Source of the DNA: Halorubrum depositum
Lineage (GTDB): Archaea; Halobacteriota; Halobacteria; Halobacteriales; Haloferacaceae
Length of the DNA: 64,000 nt
Direction of reading: 5' to 3'
NCBI RefSeq assembly: GCF_007671725.1
Contig: NZ_VCNM01000002.1
Span: 1,322,342 to 1,386,341 of the forward strand
In this document: in pieces, positions 43,601-51,197 of the stretch
Layout of the letters: each line of letters opens with the position of its first letter
Position numbering within the stretch: the stretch's first letter is position 1
Translations under genes and position numbers: made by a program
Notes under the pieces: model-generated
Told to the model about the DNA's origin: nothing
Seen by the model: only the letters and a program-made list of their open reading frames with translations
Databases searched by the model: none

Positions 43601-44711
43601 CGCGAAGAACACGCTGCGGATGCATCGGAGCGGATCGCGGAGCGAGGCCGAAGACGGCGTCTACTGCGTGACCGTCGAGGACAACCACACGCTCCTCGCG
43701 GGACGGAACGGGAAGTTCCAATTTGTCGGGCAGTCGTTATATGGCGTGACGGGATGGGATCGGTTCCGCTTGTACGACAAGGAGGGCGCCGCAGCCGTCA
43801 CAGCGACCGGTCGGGAAGTTATCGACTTCACGGAGGAGGCAGCAGAAGAGCTTAATTATCAGGTATCTTATGGTGACACCGATTCAGTGATGTTGTCTCT
43901 GTCTGACATGTCGAAAGAAGAGGCAATCGAGACCTCCTTCGAGATAGAGGACCACATCAACGAGCGCTACGACGACTTCGCGCGCGACGAGCTCAACGCC
44001 GAGTTCCACCGTTTCCAGATCGAGTTCGAGAAGCTCTACCGGCGGTTCTTCCAGGCGGGCAAGAAGAAGCGATACGCCGGCCACATCATCTGGAAGGAGG
44101 GGAAAGACGTCGACGACATCGACATCACCGGCTTCGAGTACAAGCGCTCCGACATCGCACAGATTACGAAGGAGGTCCAGCAGAACGTCATCGAGACGAT
44201 CGTGACGGGCGACGACATCGACCAGGACATGGAGGAGGTGAAGGCGTACCTCGTCGACGTCATCGCGCGCGTGCTCGACGGCGACGTCGACCTCGACGAG
44301 ATCGGGATTCCGGGCGGGATCGGCAAGAAGCTGGACGCCTACGACACCCCGACCGCGCAGGTCCGGGGCGCGAAGTACGCGAACCGCATGCTCGGGACCA
44401 ACTTCGGCAGCGGGTCGAAGCCGAAGCGGCTCTACATCGAGAAGGTCCACCCCGACTTCTGGCAGCGGATGGAAGAGGAGAAGGGACTCGACCCGCAGCG
44501 GGACCACCTGTACGGGGAGTTCAAGCGCGACCCCGACGTGATCTGCTTCGAGTACGCCGACCAGGTCCCCGACGAGTTCGAGGTCGACTGGGAGAAGATG
44601 CTGGACAAGACGCTGAAAGGGCCCATCGAGCGCGTCATCGAGGCGCTCGGCATGTCCTGGGAGGAGGTCAAAACCGGCCAGGAACAGACCGGACTCGGCT
44701 CGTTCATGTAG
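40689..44711 (+). CDS. polB: Family B DNA polymerase, intein-containing precursor
   Basis: Replicative DNA polymerase of 1340 aa, of which 409 are an intein, leaving a mature enzyme of about 931 aa. The 3'-5' exonuclease motif DIEVDD lies near residue 236. Polymerase motif A is DLKSLYPM, motif B KVIMN/SLYG is split by the intein, and motif C is YGDTDSVM. The N-terminal 60 residues are acidic and disordered. It is monocistronic and followed by the suf operon. The start ATG has a TTTTTTAGCC box about 25-30 nt upstream. Confidence 0.96.
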   Translation: MTQSGLSDFPSTGDADDGEDGGTETEREDLAAREAAVVAGGGRGRVSDVVDVDEAKFPESTGTVELMITQIDYAVEGYGSDEYPVVHVFGRRPAESVDGEDDVREHVRVLGVEPYFYVPTADLDRDPVEAYDVVIGTREEGPDGEPYESIRGEPLTRIVTRTPRDVGNIRDDFETSFEADILFPNRFLIDNGINGGMRVEERRLDDGSGTMQVHEGQLEPAEVDADLRVNTFDIEVDDRRGFPEDGEEPIICLTSHDSYDDEYVVWLYDAPEAEIPPPEDLPDYEGIVDDGGELDFRVRTFEEEAAMLDAFVDYIDDTDPDLLTGWNFEDFDAPYVLDRMEVLDDGSQYDLSVDRLSRIGEVWRSGWGGPDIKGRVVFDLLYAYKRTMFTELESYRLDAVGERELGVGKERYTGDIGDLWEQDPERLLEYSIRDVELCVEIDRKQDVIAFWDEVRTFVGCKIEDAPTPGDTVDMYVLHKAFGKFALPTKGQQESEDFEGGAVFDPITGVKEMVTVQDLKSLYPMCMVTINAGPETKVDPAAYDGETYVAPNGTHFQKEPDGIMREMVDELLSEREEKKALRNDHDPGTEPYEQYDRQQGAVKVIMNCFTPDTEVVTPDGVRSITDLDVGDEVYSLDPDTEEMEIKTVEETHAYPDYRGELVDVETSKIDFRVTPNHRMLVRKNKTNGITEDGYGFVEAGDLDRATNYELPHDWEGPDGERIDEVDLTELVDGEYEVWVRPSVHGHTFTAELGWTPRRVPKADVGQTGYVFTAEEFEEHREYVESVCETSFVHRESGRKWIPRTYDGDDFLNLLAWYVTEGNVYTSEEKTFGENHRGSATTVKIAQNAIADGGGHHASIGELLDGMGLDYYVDDRSYQFTSELLGDLLREICGGDSFEKRIPDIVFDAIRTQKRRFLETLIDGDGDRQSESWRYTTSSEELRDDVLRLCTHLGLTASYNRDSGSWRIYVTEDAKNTLRMHRSGSRSEAEDGVYCVTVEDNHTLLAGRNGKFQFVGQSLYGVTGWDRFRLYDKEGAAAVTATGREVIDFTEEAAEELNYQVSYGDTDSVMLSLSDMSKEEAIETSFEIEDHINERYDDFARDELNAEFHRFQIEFEKLYRRFFQAGKKKRYAGHIIWKEGKDVDDIDITGFEYKRSDIAQITKEVQQNVIETIVTGDDIDQDMEEVKAYLVDVIARVLDGDVDLDEIGIPGGIGKKLDAYDTPTAQVRGAKYANRMLGTNFGSGSKPKRLYIEKVHPDFWQRMEEEKGLDPQRDHLYGEFKRDPDVICFEYADQVPDEFEVDWEKMLDKTLKGPIERVIEALGMSWEEVKTGQEQTGLGSFM
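42507..43733 (+). mobile_element. PolB intein with LAGLIDADG homing endonuclease
   Basis: In-frame insert at residues 607-1015 of PolB, between Asn and Ser of polymerase motif B (the pol-b site). It starts at Cys607 (CFTPDTEVVTPDG), with block B TPNHRMLV near residue 675. The endonuclease core has LLAWYVTEGNVY at about 812-823 and FLETLIDGDGD at about 915-925, and both keep the acidic catalytic residue. The end reads VTVEDNHTLLAGRNG and then FQFVGQ, followed by extein Ser1016. The final residues are Gly-Gln where His-Asn is usual. The intein DNA has looser codon choice than the flanking 5' extein. Confidence 0.93.
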
Positions 44712-44844
44712 GCGAATCGTTTCGGGGAAAGGAGTTTTCGATCGTTGGAAAAATTCTTACTGAATTCGAGAGTTTTGGCAGGGAAAGTCGTAACCATTAA
44801 CCCCCTCAACCACCACCGTCAACGTACGAGGCACGAGAATACAC
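44712..44844 (+). promoter_or_regulatory. Spacer and promoter region of sufCBD
   Basis: The 133-bp spacer after polB is AT-richer than its surroundings. It contains aaaaattcttactgaattcg and a gtcgtaaccattaaccccc stretch about 45 nt before the sufC ATG, either of which could be the promoter. No iron-box palindrome like those at 60594 and 62821 is present here. Confidence 0.4.
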
Positions 44845-45765
44845 ATGGCTACTCTCGAAATCAACGATCTTCACGCACGAGTGGCGGAAGAGGGCGGCGA
44901 ACGCATCCTTCGCGGGGTCGATCTGACCGTCGAGTCCGGCGACATCCACGCGCTGATGGGGCCGAACGGCTCCGGGAAGTCGACGCTCGCGAAGGTCATC
45001 GCCGGCCACCCGGCGTACGAGGTCACCGACGGCGAGGTCCTGCTCCACCTCGACGAGGAGGACGTCGCCGACCTCGACGACGACCTCGACGACGAGGACT
45101 ACCACTGGAAGCTGCTGGAGCTGGAGCCGAACGAGCGCGCCGCGCTCGGCATCTTCCTCGGCTTCCAGTACCCGGCGGAGATCGAGGGCGTCACCATGAC
45201 GAACTTCCTCCGGCAGGCGCTCAACGCGAAGGCGGACGAGCGCGAGGAGCTGTTCGAGGACGAGGAGGGCGAGGAGGCCGACGCCGACGAGGACGACGAC
45301 GGGTACGAGACCTCCCCGATGGAGGGCCCCGCCGACGACGGCGAGATCGGCGTCGCCGAGTTCCAGCAGATCCTCTCGGAGAAGATGGAGCTGCTCGACA
45401 TGGACGAGAAGTTCATGCAGCGCTACCTCAACGCCGGCTTCTCCGGCGGCGAGAAGAAGCAGAACGAGGTCCTGCAGGCCGCGATGTTAGAGCCCGCGAT
45501 CGCCGTGCTCGACGAGATCGACTCCGGGCTCGACATCGACCGGCTCCAGGACGTCTCCGAGGGCATCAACGCGCTCCGCGACGAGCAGGGCACGGGCGTC
45601 CTCCAGATCACCCACTACCAGCGGATCCTCGACTACGTCGAGCCCGACCACGTCCACGTAATGTTAGACGGACAGGTCGTCAAGAGCGGCGGCGCGGAGC
45701 TCGCCGAGAAGCTCGAGGACAAGGGGTACGACTGGGTCCGCGAGGACGCGTTCGAGACGGCGTAA
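44845..45765 (+). CDS. sufC: Fe-S cluster assembly ATPase SufC
   Basis: ABC ATPase of 306 aa of the SufBCD scaffold complex. Walker A is GPNGSGKSTLAK at residues 39-50, the signature is FSGGEKKQNEVLQ, and Walker B AIAVLDEIDSGLDID. Compared with bacterial SufC (about 250 aa) it carries a very acidic insertion of about 45 aa at residues 130-170 (FEDEEGEEADADEDDDG), a common haloarchaeal adaptation. It is first in a sufC-sufB-sufD operon. Confidence 0.96.
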   Translation: MATLEINDLHARVAEEGGERILRGVDLTVESGDIHALMGPNGSGKSTLAKVIAGHPAYEVTDGEVLLHLDEEDVADLDDDLDDEDYHWKLLELEPNERAALGIFLGFQYPAEIEGVTMTNFLRQALNAKADEREELFEDEEGEEADADEDDDGYETSPMEGPADDGEIGVAEFQQILSEKMELLDMDEKFMQRYLNAGFSGGEKKQNEVLQAAMLEPAIAVLDEIDSGLDIDRLQDVSEGINALRDEQGTGVLQITHYQRILDYVEPDHVHVMLDGQVVKSGGAELAEKLEDKGYDWVREDAFETA

Positions 45766-45817
45766 CCACAAATGGTCACGCAACAGGAATAAACGGGGGA
45801 GCACGTAAGACATTATC

Positions 45818-47248
45818 ATGAGTTCACAACAAGACGACCTCAAAGAGACAGACACCGAGGCCCGCTTCGAGTTCAAGAAGGAGGAGAAGTCCGCCTTCCA
45901 GACCGAGAAGGGCCTCACCGAGGAGACGGTCCGCGTCATCTCGGAGGACAAGGACGAACCGGAGTGGATGCTGGAGCGGCGCCTGCGCGCGCTCGAGCAG
46001 TTCCAGGAGATGCCGATGCCGACCGACTGGCCCGGACAGCCGGACCTGAGCGAGGTCGACGTCGACGAGATCATCCCGTACATCCGGCCGGACGTCGACG
46101 TCCGAGCCGGCGTGGACGACTGGACGGAGCTCCCGGACGAGATCAAAGACACCTTCGACAAGCTGGGCATCCCGGAGGCCGAGAAAAACGCGCTCTCCGG
46201 CGTCGGCGCGCAGTACGAGTCGGAGGTCGTCTACCAGAACATGCAGGAGCGCTGGGAGGAGAAGGGCGTCATCTTCTGTAACATGGACGAGGCCGTCCAG
46301 GAGCACGAGGAGATCGTCCGCGAGCACTTCATGACGAAGTGCGTCCCGCCGAGCGACAACAAGTTCGCGGCGCTCCACGGCGCCATCTGGTCCGGCGGCT
46401 CGTTCGTCTACGTGCCGGAGAACACCACCGTCGACATGCCGGTGCAGGCGTACTTCCGGATGAACTCCGAGGGGATGGGCCAGTTCGAGCACACGCTCAT
46501 CATCGCCGAGGAGGGGTCGGAGGTCCACTACATCGAGGGCTGTTCCGCGCCGAAGTACTCGGCGTTCAACCTCCACTCCGGCGGCGTCGAGGTGTTCGTC
46601 GGGGAGGACGCGCACGTCCAGTACTCCACGGTGCAGAACTGGTCGAAGAACACGTACAATCTGAACACGAAGCGCGCCATCGCCGAGAAGGGAGGGCGCA
46701 TGGAGTGGATCTCGGGGTCGATGGGGTCGAAGGCGACGATGCTGTACCCCTCGACGATCCTGAAGGGGCGCGGCGCCTCCGACAACCACATCACCATCGC
46801 CTTCGCGGGCGAGGGCCAGGACATCGACACCGGCGCGAAGGTGTACCACAACGCGCCGGACACCAAGTCGACCGTCGAGTCGAAGTCGATCGCGAAGGAC
46901 GGCGGCCGCACCAACTACCGCGGCCTCGTCCACATCGCGGACGGCGCCGAGAACTCCTCGACAGCCGTGGAGTGCGACGCGCTGATGTTCGACAACGAGT
47001 CGACGTCGGACACGATGCCGTACATGGAGATCAACGAGTCGAAGGTCGACGTCGCCCACGAGGCGACCGTCGGGAAGATCGGCGACGAGGACATCTTCTA
47101 CCTGCAGTCGCGCGGCCTCGACGACGACGACGCCAAGCAGATGATCGTTTCGGGCTTCATCGAGCCCATCACGGAGGAGCTGCCTATCGAGTACGCCGTC
47201 GAGCTCAACCGGCTCGTCGAGCTCGAGATGGAGGGCTCGCTCGGATAA
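45818..47248 (+). CDS. sufB: Fe-S cluster assembly protein SufB
   Basis: Scaffold protein of 476 aa on which Fe-S clusters are built. It has the right-handed beta-helix core typical of SufB/SufD, with landmarks EEKGVIFCNMDEA, AIWSGGSFVYVPENT, YIEGCSAP and SGSMGSKATMLYPS. Cys residues in the core and the C-terminal NESKVDVAHEATVGKIGDEDIFYLQSRG region (quoted here only as a landmark: NES to SRG) are as in bacterial SufB. It begins 52 bp after sufC, and sufD starts one base after its stop. Confidence 0.96.
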   Translation: MSSQQDDLKETDTEARFEFKKEEKSAFQTEKGLTEETVRVISEDKDEPEWMLERRLRALEQFQEMPMPTDWPGQPDLSEVDVDEIIPYIRPDVDVRAGVDDWTELPDEIKDTFDKLGIPEAEKNALSGVGAQYESEVVYQNMQERWEEKGVIFCNMDEAVQEHEEIVREHFMTKCVPPSDNKFAALHGAIWSGGSFVYVPENTTVDMPVQAYFRMNSEGMGQFEHTLIIAEEGSEVHYIEGCSAPKYSAFNLHSGGVEVFVGEDAHVQYSTVQNWSKNTYNLNTKRAIAEKGGRMEWISGSMGSKATMLYPSTILKGRGASDNHITIAFAGEGQDIDTGAKVYHNAPDTKSTVESKSIAKDGGRTNYRGLVHIADGAENSSTAVECDALMFDNESTSDTMPYMEINESKVDVAHEATVGKIGDEDIFYLQSRGLDDDDAKQMIVSGFIEPITEELPIEYAVELNRLVELEMEGSLG

Positions 47249-47249
47249 C

Positions 47250-48464
47250 ATGAGCACGAAAGCAATCGAGAGCCTCTCGGAGGACACGGTACGACGCATC
47301 GCCGACGAACGCGACGAGCCCGAGTGGCTCCTCGAGACCCGCCTGAACGCGCTCGCCGCGCTGGAGACGGCCGACCTGCCCGACGTCATCCAGACGCCCG
47401 GGCGCCGCTGGACCGACCTGGAGTCGCTCGACTTCGAGTCGCTCGTCGACCCGCTGAACCAGTCCGACGCCACGGAGCGGGCGGCCGGCGACGACGAGGT
47501 CGTCGTCCTCCCCTTCACCGAGGCGTTCGACGAGTACGGCGACGTCATCGAGGCGAACTTCGGCTCGGTGCTCGATCCCGAGCACAACTACCTCACGGCG
47601 CTTTCGGTCGCGCTCTTTACCACCGGCACGTTCGTCTACGTCCCCGAGGGCGTCGACGTCGAGGACGTGACGGTGCGCGCGGAGATGAACTCCCGCTCGC
47701 TGTTCAGCCAGACGCTCGTCGTCGCCGAGGAGTCGTCGTCGGTGACGATCCTCGAATCGATCGAGAGCGGTGACAGCGAGGTCGACGGCGACCGGTACTT
47801 CTCGAACCTCGTCGAGATCGCCGCGGGCGAGAACTCGAACGTCCAGTTCGGCTCGCTCCAGAATCTCGACGACGACTCGTACACCTACTCGCTGAAGCGC
47901 GGCGAGACGGACGCGTACGCGACGGTCGACTGGATCGAGAGCAACTTCGGCTCGAAGCTCACCCGCTCCGACGTCGAGACCGAGCTGAACGGCGACGGCT
48001 CCGAGAGCCAGATCGTCGGGACGTTCTTCGGCACCGACGACCAGCACTTCGACCTGAACGCTCGCGTCTGGCACCAGGCCGAGCACACGACGGCCGACCT
48101 GGTCACGCGCGGCGTGCTCGACGACGTGGCCCGCTCCGTCTACGAGGGCGTCCAGGACGTCGGCGAGGACGCGTGGAACACGTCCAGCTACCAGCGCGAG
48201 AACACGCTGATGCTGTCGGACGACGCCGAGGCCGACGCGTCGCCGAAGCTGATCATCCACAACCACGACACCGAGGCGTCGCACTCCGCGACGGTCGGGC
48301 AGGTCGACGCCGAGGACCTGTTCTACCTCGAGAGCCGCTCGATCGACTCCCGCACGGCGCGGAACATGCTCGTCGAGGGCTTCTTCGTCCCCGTGTTAGA
48401 GGAGATCGCGGTCGACGAGTTCCGCGACGACGTTCAGGAGCTCGTCCTCCAGCGGCTCCGGTAG
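47250..48464 (+). CDS. sufD: Fe-S cluster assembly protein SufD
   Basis: A 404-aa paralogue of SufB that completes the SufBC2D complex. It opens with the same DTVRRIADERDEPEWLLE pattern as SufB. It has the beta-helix core with TTGTFVYVPEGVD and ends with HSATVGQVDAEDLFYLESRS, the shared SufB/D C-terminal signature. Together with sufC and sufB it makes the only Fe-S assembly operon in the window; no SufS or SufU is adjacent. Confidence 0.95.
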   Translation: MSTKAIESLSEDTVRRIADERDEPEWLLETRLNALAALETADLPDVIQTPGRRWTDLESLDFESLVDPLNQSDATERAAGDDEVVVLPFTEAFDEYGDVIEANFGSVLDPEHNYLTALSVALFTTGTFVYVPEGVDVEDVTVRAEMNSRSLFSQTLVVAEESSSVTILESIESGDSEVDGDRYFSNLVEIAAGENSNVQFGSLQNLDDDSYTYSLKRGETDAYATVDWIESNFGSKLTRSDVETELNGDGSESQIVGTFFGTDDQHFDLNARVWHQAEHTTADLVTRGVLDDVARSVYEGVQDVGEDAWNTSSYQRENTLMLSDDAEADASPKLIIHNHDTEASHSATVGQVDAEDLFYLESRSIDSRTARNMLVEGFFVPVLEEIAVDEFRDDVQELVLQRLR

Positions 48465-48482
48465 GCGGAGTCGCCGCTTTTT
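48464..48482 (+). terminator. Possible terminator after sufD
   Basis: Immediately after the sufD stop, GCGG and CCGC can form a short stem followed by five T residues. The T run is short, so this is a weak call. It separates sufD from a convergent gene. Confidence 0.4.
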
Positions 48483-48499
48483 CGCCGAGATAGATCCCG

Positions 48500-48685
48500 T
48501 TACTCGGAGCCGCCCGGCTTCTCGACCTCGGCGACGACGACGTCCCAGTCGGGGTGTTCCGCGCCGTTTCGGCACTCCCACCCGCCTTCGACGTCGACGC
48601 CCGTCCGGTGCGCGCGGCGAAGCAGCGCCTGCAGTTCGGTGCGGAACCCCGCCTCGTCCGACGGCGCCTCGTCCTCGGAGCTCAC
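48500..48685 (-). CDS. 61-aa haloarchaeal protein of unknown function
   Basis: Small soluble protein starting MSSEDEAPSDEAGFRTELQA, with a helical LLRRAHRTGVDVEG segment and the conserved-looking WECRNGAEHPDWDVVVAEVE. The latter half recalls many small haloarchaeal proteins, but I have no functional name. It overlaps the stop of the HalOD1 gene by four bases, so both are probably on one transcript. Confidence 0.6.
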   Translation of the reverse strand: MSSEDEAPSDEAGFRTELQALLRRAHRTGVDVEGGWECRNGAEHPDWDVVVAEVEKPGGSE

Positions 48686-49026
48686 GCGGACGGGAGCCCC
48701 TCGCTCCCGGTGCTGCCGTCGTCGTCGAGCGTGCGATTCGCGATCACCGCGTCGTCGGTGACGGTGACCTCGCGTCCCGCGACCGTGGAGGTGACGCGAA
48801 CGTCGCCGTCGGTCGAACCCCTGAAGAGCGCGTCGAGCGACTCGACGTCGATCGATTGAAACAGCGGGTCCATCTCGGTCGGATCGACGTCCAAAATCTC
48901 TGCGAGGGTCGCGATGACCGCCATACTGGCCGATGTCTTCATCCGGTCGTACCGTGCCAGATACGTCTCTGACCCCGGACGAAAAACGAACGACTCGAGA
49001 ATGATTCCGGGGCCTCTGATGGACAT
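48682..49026 (-). CDS. HalOD1 output-domain protein
   Basis: A 114-aa protein dominated by a HalOD1 domain: SASMAVIATLAEILDVDPTE, PLFQSIDVESLDALF, then a VTVTDDAVIA strand. These domains occur alone or behind receiver domains in haloarchaeal signalling, and their molecular role is unknown. The start is uncertain. The ATG at 49026 is used, and a TTG at 49056 is the alternative. A minus-strand CTATAAATA at about 49081-49089 is the likely promoter. It overlaps the following 61-aa gene by 4 bp. Confidence 0.75.
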   Translation of the reverse strand: MSIRGPGIILESFVFRPGSETYLARYDRMKTSASMAVIATLAEILDVDPTEMDPLFQSIDVESLDALFRGSTDGDVRVTSTVAGREVTVTDDAVIANRTLDDDGSTGSEGLPSA

Positions 49027-49139
49027 ATAACGGTGTAACAGTCTGCGTCGGTTCAACTGTACTACTGATAGTACAGAAGGTATTTATAGAGAACGGGCGA
49101 TTCTCGGCGTCGCCCGATCCCGAAGCGAGCGGCGACGCG

Positions 49140-49781
49140 TCACGGCGTGATCAGCGTCTTCGCGATCAGTCGGCGATGGCCGCGTCTGAGTCGGGAAGAC
49201 AGCGACTGTTGCGAGATCCCGAGCTCCGCCGCGACCTCCTCCAGCGACGCCGTTCGCGGCGAGTCGAAGTGCCCCATCTCGTACGCCAACACCAGCGCCT
49301 CTCGCTGCGTGTCCGTGAGCTCGTACCCGGCTCCCTGCACCGGTAACAGCGAGTGTACGGCGGTTATCTCGATCGGGATGTCGTGAGCCTGGCAGTCCGT
49401 TCGGAACTCGCCGATCCGGTCGCGGCTCTCCCCGCGGACCTCGAACTGCCACCCTTCCTTGGTGCCGATACCCGAGAGCACGACGATGTTGGCGTGCGCG
49501 AGGGCGTTCAGAACGCCGTAGTAGTCGTCGTTCCACTCCGCGCGCATGAGATACTCGCCGTCGACGTCGTCGATGAGCTCGATGCTCACGACGCCCCGAT
49601 GCGCGTCGAAGGCGGCTTCGATGTCTGACGCGCGTGCACCGCGCACCCAGAAGTACGGGATGATGAACGACTCGTCCGGAATGAGTCGCTCCAACTCCAC
49701 CGTCACCGCCGGTAGGTTCTCGAACACCGTCCCCAGCGGGAACTCGTCCGCCGGGCTCGTGAACTGCATGACCGTGGCCAT
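49140..49781 (-). CDS. Bat-type helix-turn-helix regulator (first of a divergent pair)
   Basis: A 213-aa regulator. The N-terminal 150 residues are a Bat-associated sensor-like domain (FPLGTVFENLPAVTVELERL at the start), and the C-terminal 55 residues are the HTH_10 (Bat) DNA-binding domain: LTDTQREALVLAYEMGHFD followed by VAAELGISQQSLSSRLRRG. No PAS or GAF domain is present. It is divergent from the related gene at 49968, with 186 bp between them holding two palindromes. The ATG at 49781 begins MATVMQFTSPADEFPLG, matching family starts. Confidence 0.88.
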   Translation of the reverse strand: MATVMQFTSPADEFPLGTVFENLPAVTVELERLIPDESFIIPYFWVRGARASDIEAAFDAHRGVVSIELIDDVDGEYLMRAEWNDDYYGVLNALAHANIVVLSGIGTKEGWQFEVRGESRDRIGEFRTDCQAHDIPIEITAVHSLLPVQGAGYELTDTQREALVLAYEMGHFDSPRTASLEEVAAELGISQQSLSSRLRRGHRRLIAKTLITP

Positions 49782-49817
49782 ACGGGCCGATCGGTCCGAA
49801 CGGAGATAACCCGCGAG

Positions 49818-49830
49818 TATGGTGTGCCAA
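49818..49830. promoter_or_regulatory. Palindromic site A (TGGTGTGCCA)
   Basis: tatggtgtgccaa, an imperfect inverted repeat with TGG/CCA arms, lies about 40 bp upstream of the minus-strand Bat-type gene. It shares its core with two further sites at 49882 and 50637. It is a candidate operator for one of the neighbouring HTH regulators. Confidence 0.5.
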
Positions 49831-49881
49831 GCAGCCGACCGCCTGACGGAACGGGGGTTGAAACGCCACGCCCAGCACAAA

Positions 49882-49895
49882 CATGGTATACCATG
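49882..49895. promoter_or_regulatory. Palindromic site B (CATGGTATACCATG)
   Basis: A perfect 14-bp palindrome lies in the centre of the divergent Bat-Bat spacer. It is 16 bp upstream of CTTTATAC (about 49911-49918), the likely TATA box of the plus-strand gene, so a bound protein could touch the basal factors there. Confidence 0.65.
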
Positions 49896-49967
49896 GCCGT
49901 CTTCTTTATACGGGGATCGAGAACTACTTAGTCGGAATCGATTAATGAGTGTGATCGTGAGTTCCGG

Positions 49968-50600
49968 GTGTCGTCCGGGGACTTCGAACTCGGACGGATA
50001 CTCGCGGTCGAGGGGAACTCCACCGTCGAACTCGAGACGCTCGTCCCCCTCGGAGGGACCACCGTTCCGCTGTTCTGGATCCACAACGCCTCGCGCGACT
50101 CGTTCGTGGACGGGGTCCAACGGCACCCGACCGTCGACGGGGCCACCGCGGTCGACGTGTTCGAGGACCGCACGCTGTTCACGCTCGACTGGGACGCGAA
50201 CCGGGACGACCTCATCGGCGCGGTGCGGGCGAACGGGGGCCAGATCCTGGACGGCGTCGGGACTCCGGCGACGTGGACGTTCGAAGTCCGGTTCCCGAGC
50301 CACGAGGCGCTCAGCGCGTTCTCGACCGACTGCGAGGAGGCCGGCATCGAGCTGGCGGTGACGCGCGTGTACAACCCCTCGGAACCGGACGTCCAGCCGT
50401 GGTACGGGGTCACCGAACCGCAGTTCGAGGCGCTCACGCTCGCGGTCCGGACGGGATACTACGACATCCCGCGAGGGTGTACGACGAAGGAGCTCGCCGA
50501 CGAGCTGGGCATCTCCGACCAGGCCGTCACCGAGCGGCTCCGGCGCGCCATCGCGGCGCTCGTCACGTACACGCTCCCGGTCGGCGACGCCGAGCGCTGA
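49968..50600 (+). CDS. Bat-type helix-turn-helix regulator (second of a divergent pair)
   Basis: A 210-aa regulator related to its divergent neighbour. The N-terminal domain includes ILAVEGNSTVELETLVPLGG and the C-terminal Bat HTH_10 domain reads VTEPQFEALTLAVRTGYYDIP, then ELADELGISDQAVTERLRRA. GTG at 49968 is the only possible start in this frame. A CTTTATAC box lies about 50 nt upstream. Targets are unknown; the shared palindromes suggest that the pair controls its own spacer. Confidence 0.86.
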   Translation: MSSGDFELGRILAVEGNSTVELETLVPLGGTTVPLFWIHNASRDSFVDGVQRHPTVDGATAVDVFEDRTLFTLDWDANRDDLIGAVRANGGQILDGVGTPATWTFEVRFPSHEALSAFSTDCEEAGIELAVTRVYNPSEPDVQPWYGVTEPQFEALTLAVRTGYYDIPRGCTTKELADELGISDQAVTERLRRAIAALVTYTLPVGDAER

Positions 50601-50636
50601 ATCTCACCGCCCTCGTCGCCCCGCGATCGAGAGAGA

Positions 50637-50650
50637 CATGGTGTACCATG
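50637..50650. promoter_or_regulatory. Palindromic site C (CATGGTGTACCATG)
   Basis: A near-perfect copy of site B with only the two central bases breaking symmetry. It lies about 84 bp upstream of the DUF7344-type gene at 50734 and just after the second Bat-type gene. The three sites together define a common TGGTRTRCCA core. Confidence 0.6.
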
Positions 50651-50733
50651 GAAAAGTGGAATACGGATAACGAGAGTATATCTGTCGTGCGAAATTCATC
50701 GAGAGCGACACGTCCACAGATCGGGGAGATCGC

Positions 50734-51111
50734 GTGAGGAAAGACGATCCGAAACGCGAGCGGTCGATCGGTGCGGAGCGTTTCGACCCGGACGCGGTCC
50801 TGGCTGCGATCGCCGACGGACGGCGACGGGCGGTCCTCCGATCGCTGCGCAGGGACGACGGCGACGCCGCCGACCTCGACGCGCTCGTCGACGAGGTCTA
50901 CAGCGACGCCCGACGCGACGGCGCGGTGACGGACGCCGAGCGGCGGCGGATCCGAACCGGGCTGCATCACGTCGACCTGCCCAAGCTGGAGGCCGCCGGT
51001 CTCGTCGAGTACGACCCAGACGAGAAGCGAGTGCGGAGCGTCGAGGGGACGTTCGCCCGGCAGCTGCGGTCGGCGGTCGACGAGCACGCCGCGGAGACGC
51101 GAAACGGGTAG
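50734..51111 (+). CDS. Winged-helix protein (DUF7344-like)
   Basis: A 125-aa acidic and Arg-rich protein starting with GTG. Its core (VLAAIADGRRRAVLRSL, then IRTGLHHVDLPKLEAAGLVEY) follows the haloarchaeal DUF7344 winged-helix pattern, so it probably binds DNA. Palindromic site C lies in its upstream region, which suggests control by the adjacent Bat-type regulators. Confidence 0.75.
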   Translation: MRKDDPKRERSIGAERFDPDAVLAAIADGRRRAVLRSLRRDDGDAADLDALVDEVYSDARRDGAVTDAERRRIRTGLHHVDLPKLEAAGLVEYDPDEKRVRSVEGTFARQLRSAVDEHAAETRNG

Positions 51112-51197
51112 GCCGACGGCAGACGTTCATCATTTCGAGACTGTTGTATTTTCATATTACCTACAGGACTATACGTACACATCTCGTAGATCGAAAA

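Noticed and set aside
40689..44711. A second intein in PolB
   Set aside because: After removal of 607-1015 the remaining length (about 931 aa) and continuous motifs fit a normal haloarchaeal PolB; no other splice blocks were seen.
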